The position numbers and the translations under genes are program-made. DNA of 34,922 nucleotides, taken from positions 1 through 34,922 of the forward strand of contig JABJBP010000128.1 in assembly GCA_018665815.1 (NCBI GenBank), written 5' to 3'. The stretch is from Rhodospirillaceae bacterium. GTDB lineage: Bacteria > Pseudomonadota > Alphaproteobacteria > Rhodospirillales > Casp-alpha2. Numbering within the stretch: the first letter of the stretch is position 1; each line of letters opens with the position of its first letter. Shown piece by piece: positions 34,779 through 34,922 of the stretch. Below the pieces are notes generated by a model that had not been told where the DNA came from, did not search any database, and saw nothing but the letters and a program-made list of their open reading frames with translations.

Positions 34779-34922
34779 AATGTCTGGAGGAATACGCTAC
34801 ACAGAAGAATTCAAGAAAGACGCTGTTTATCAGGTGACGGATCGGGTCCATTCAGTTGGTGATGTGTCGCGCCGGTTGGGTGTCAGCACGAAGTCCATGT
34901 ATGACTGGATCAAGCTATATAG
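34720..34922 (+). mobile_element. IS3-family insertion sequence, left end (cut by window edge)
   Basis: A likely terminal inverted repeat starts at 34720: TGAATCGCCCC followed by CTAGACACC, resembling the TGAACCGCCCC type ends of IS3-group elements. The orfA gene starts 60 bases inside. The right end lies beyond the window, so the second inverted repeat and target duplication cannot be checked. Confidence 0.65.
34780..34922 (+). CDS. IS3-family transposase OrfA (partial, runs off the window)
   Basis: The visible 47 residues begin MSGGIRYTEEFKKDAVYQVTD and continue with a helix-turn-helix (SVGDVSRRLGVSTKSMYDWIK), the PF01527-type DNA-binding domain of IS3-family OrfA that recognises the element's ends. 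AAGGAG lies six bases before ATG 34780. OrfB with the DDE catalytic domain would follow outside the window, usually reached by frameshift. Confidence 0.85.
   Translation, partial: MSGGIRYTEEFKKDAVYQVTDRVHSVGDVSRRLGVSTKSMYDWIKLY

Overview
The window looks like chromosomal DNA of an alphaproteobacterium, most likely near Rhodospirillales. I infer this from the gene set and order: a cysE-iscR-iscS-sufBCDSE-sufT-sufA-fdx block, an alphaproteobacterial-type TyrS (SLHAG in place of HIGH), a frameshifted prfB, GlnE, an AsmA/DUF3971 protein and an Atm1-type ABC exporter. Base composition is moderately GC-rich and even up to about 33.6 kb, then clearly more AT-rich to the right end. No rRNA, tRNA or CRISPR array was seen, and no gap between genes exceeds 300 bases.

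Layout. 1-1288: prfB with a programmed +1 frameshift, preceded by a terminator-like hairpin and a 12-bp triplicate. 1292-4778 (minus): a run reading maoC-like, bcp, DUF455, fliL, MDR dehydrogenase; fliL carries an unexplained N-terminal frameshift. 4860-8601: an alpha/beta hydrolase converging on glnE. 8681-14687: a large AsmA-like envelope protein, a GT39/ArnT-like glycosyltransferase and a converging membrane-anchored SGNH protein. 14737-17215: tyrS and divergent anmK (murein recycling). 17234-17881 (minus): a COG2945-type hydrolase.

18118-27097 is the core of the window: one iron-sulfur/cysteine block transcribed rightwards. cysE makes O-acetylserine for cysteine, iscR is the [Fe-S]-sensing regulator, and a NifS/IscS-like desulfurase and SufS-SufE mobilise sulfur. 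SufBCD is the scaffold, SufT and SufA handle maturation and delivery, and an adrenodoxin-type ferredoxin can supply electrons. Upstream of cysE lies a promoter whose -35 element sits inside a strong IscR-box match, with a Fur-box-like sequence just before it. The block is followed by a DUF599 membrane protein, mnmA (a user of desulfurase sulfur; possibly leaderless), a second SGNH protein and a converging Atm1-type exporter, so the sulfur/Fe-S theme spans about 14 kb.

32310-33640: a CheY-like receiver and an HPt-like protein form a kinase-less phosphorelay pair, followed by a small hypothetical gene. 33798-34922: an AT-rich Sel1-repeat gene whose 5' end has been cut by an IS3-family element that runs off the right edge.

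Most of this is recognisable housekeeping. The points most worth checking are the fliL frameshift, the IscR/Fur control region of the cysE-suf block, the possible leaderless mnmA, the receiver/HPt pair and the IS-truncated Sel1 gene. I did not find a convincing wholly new system.
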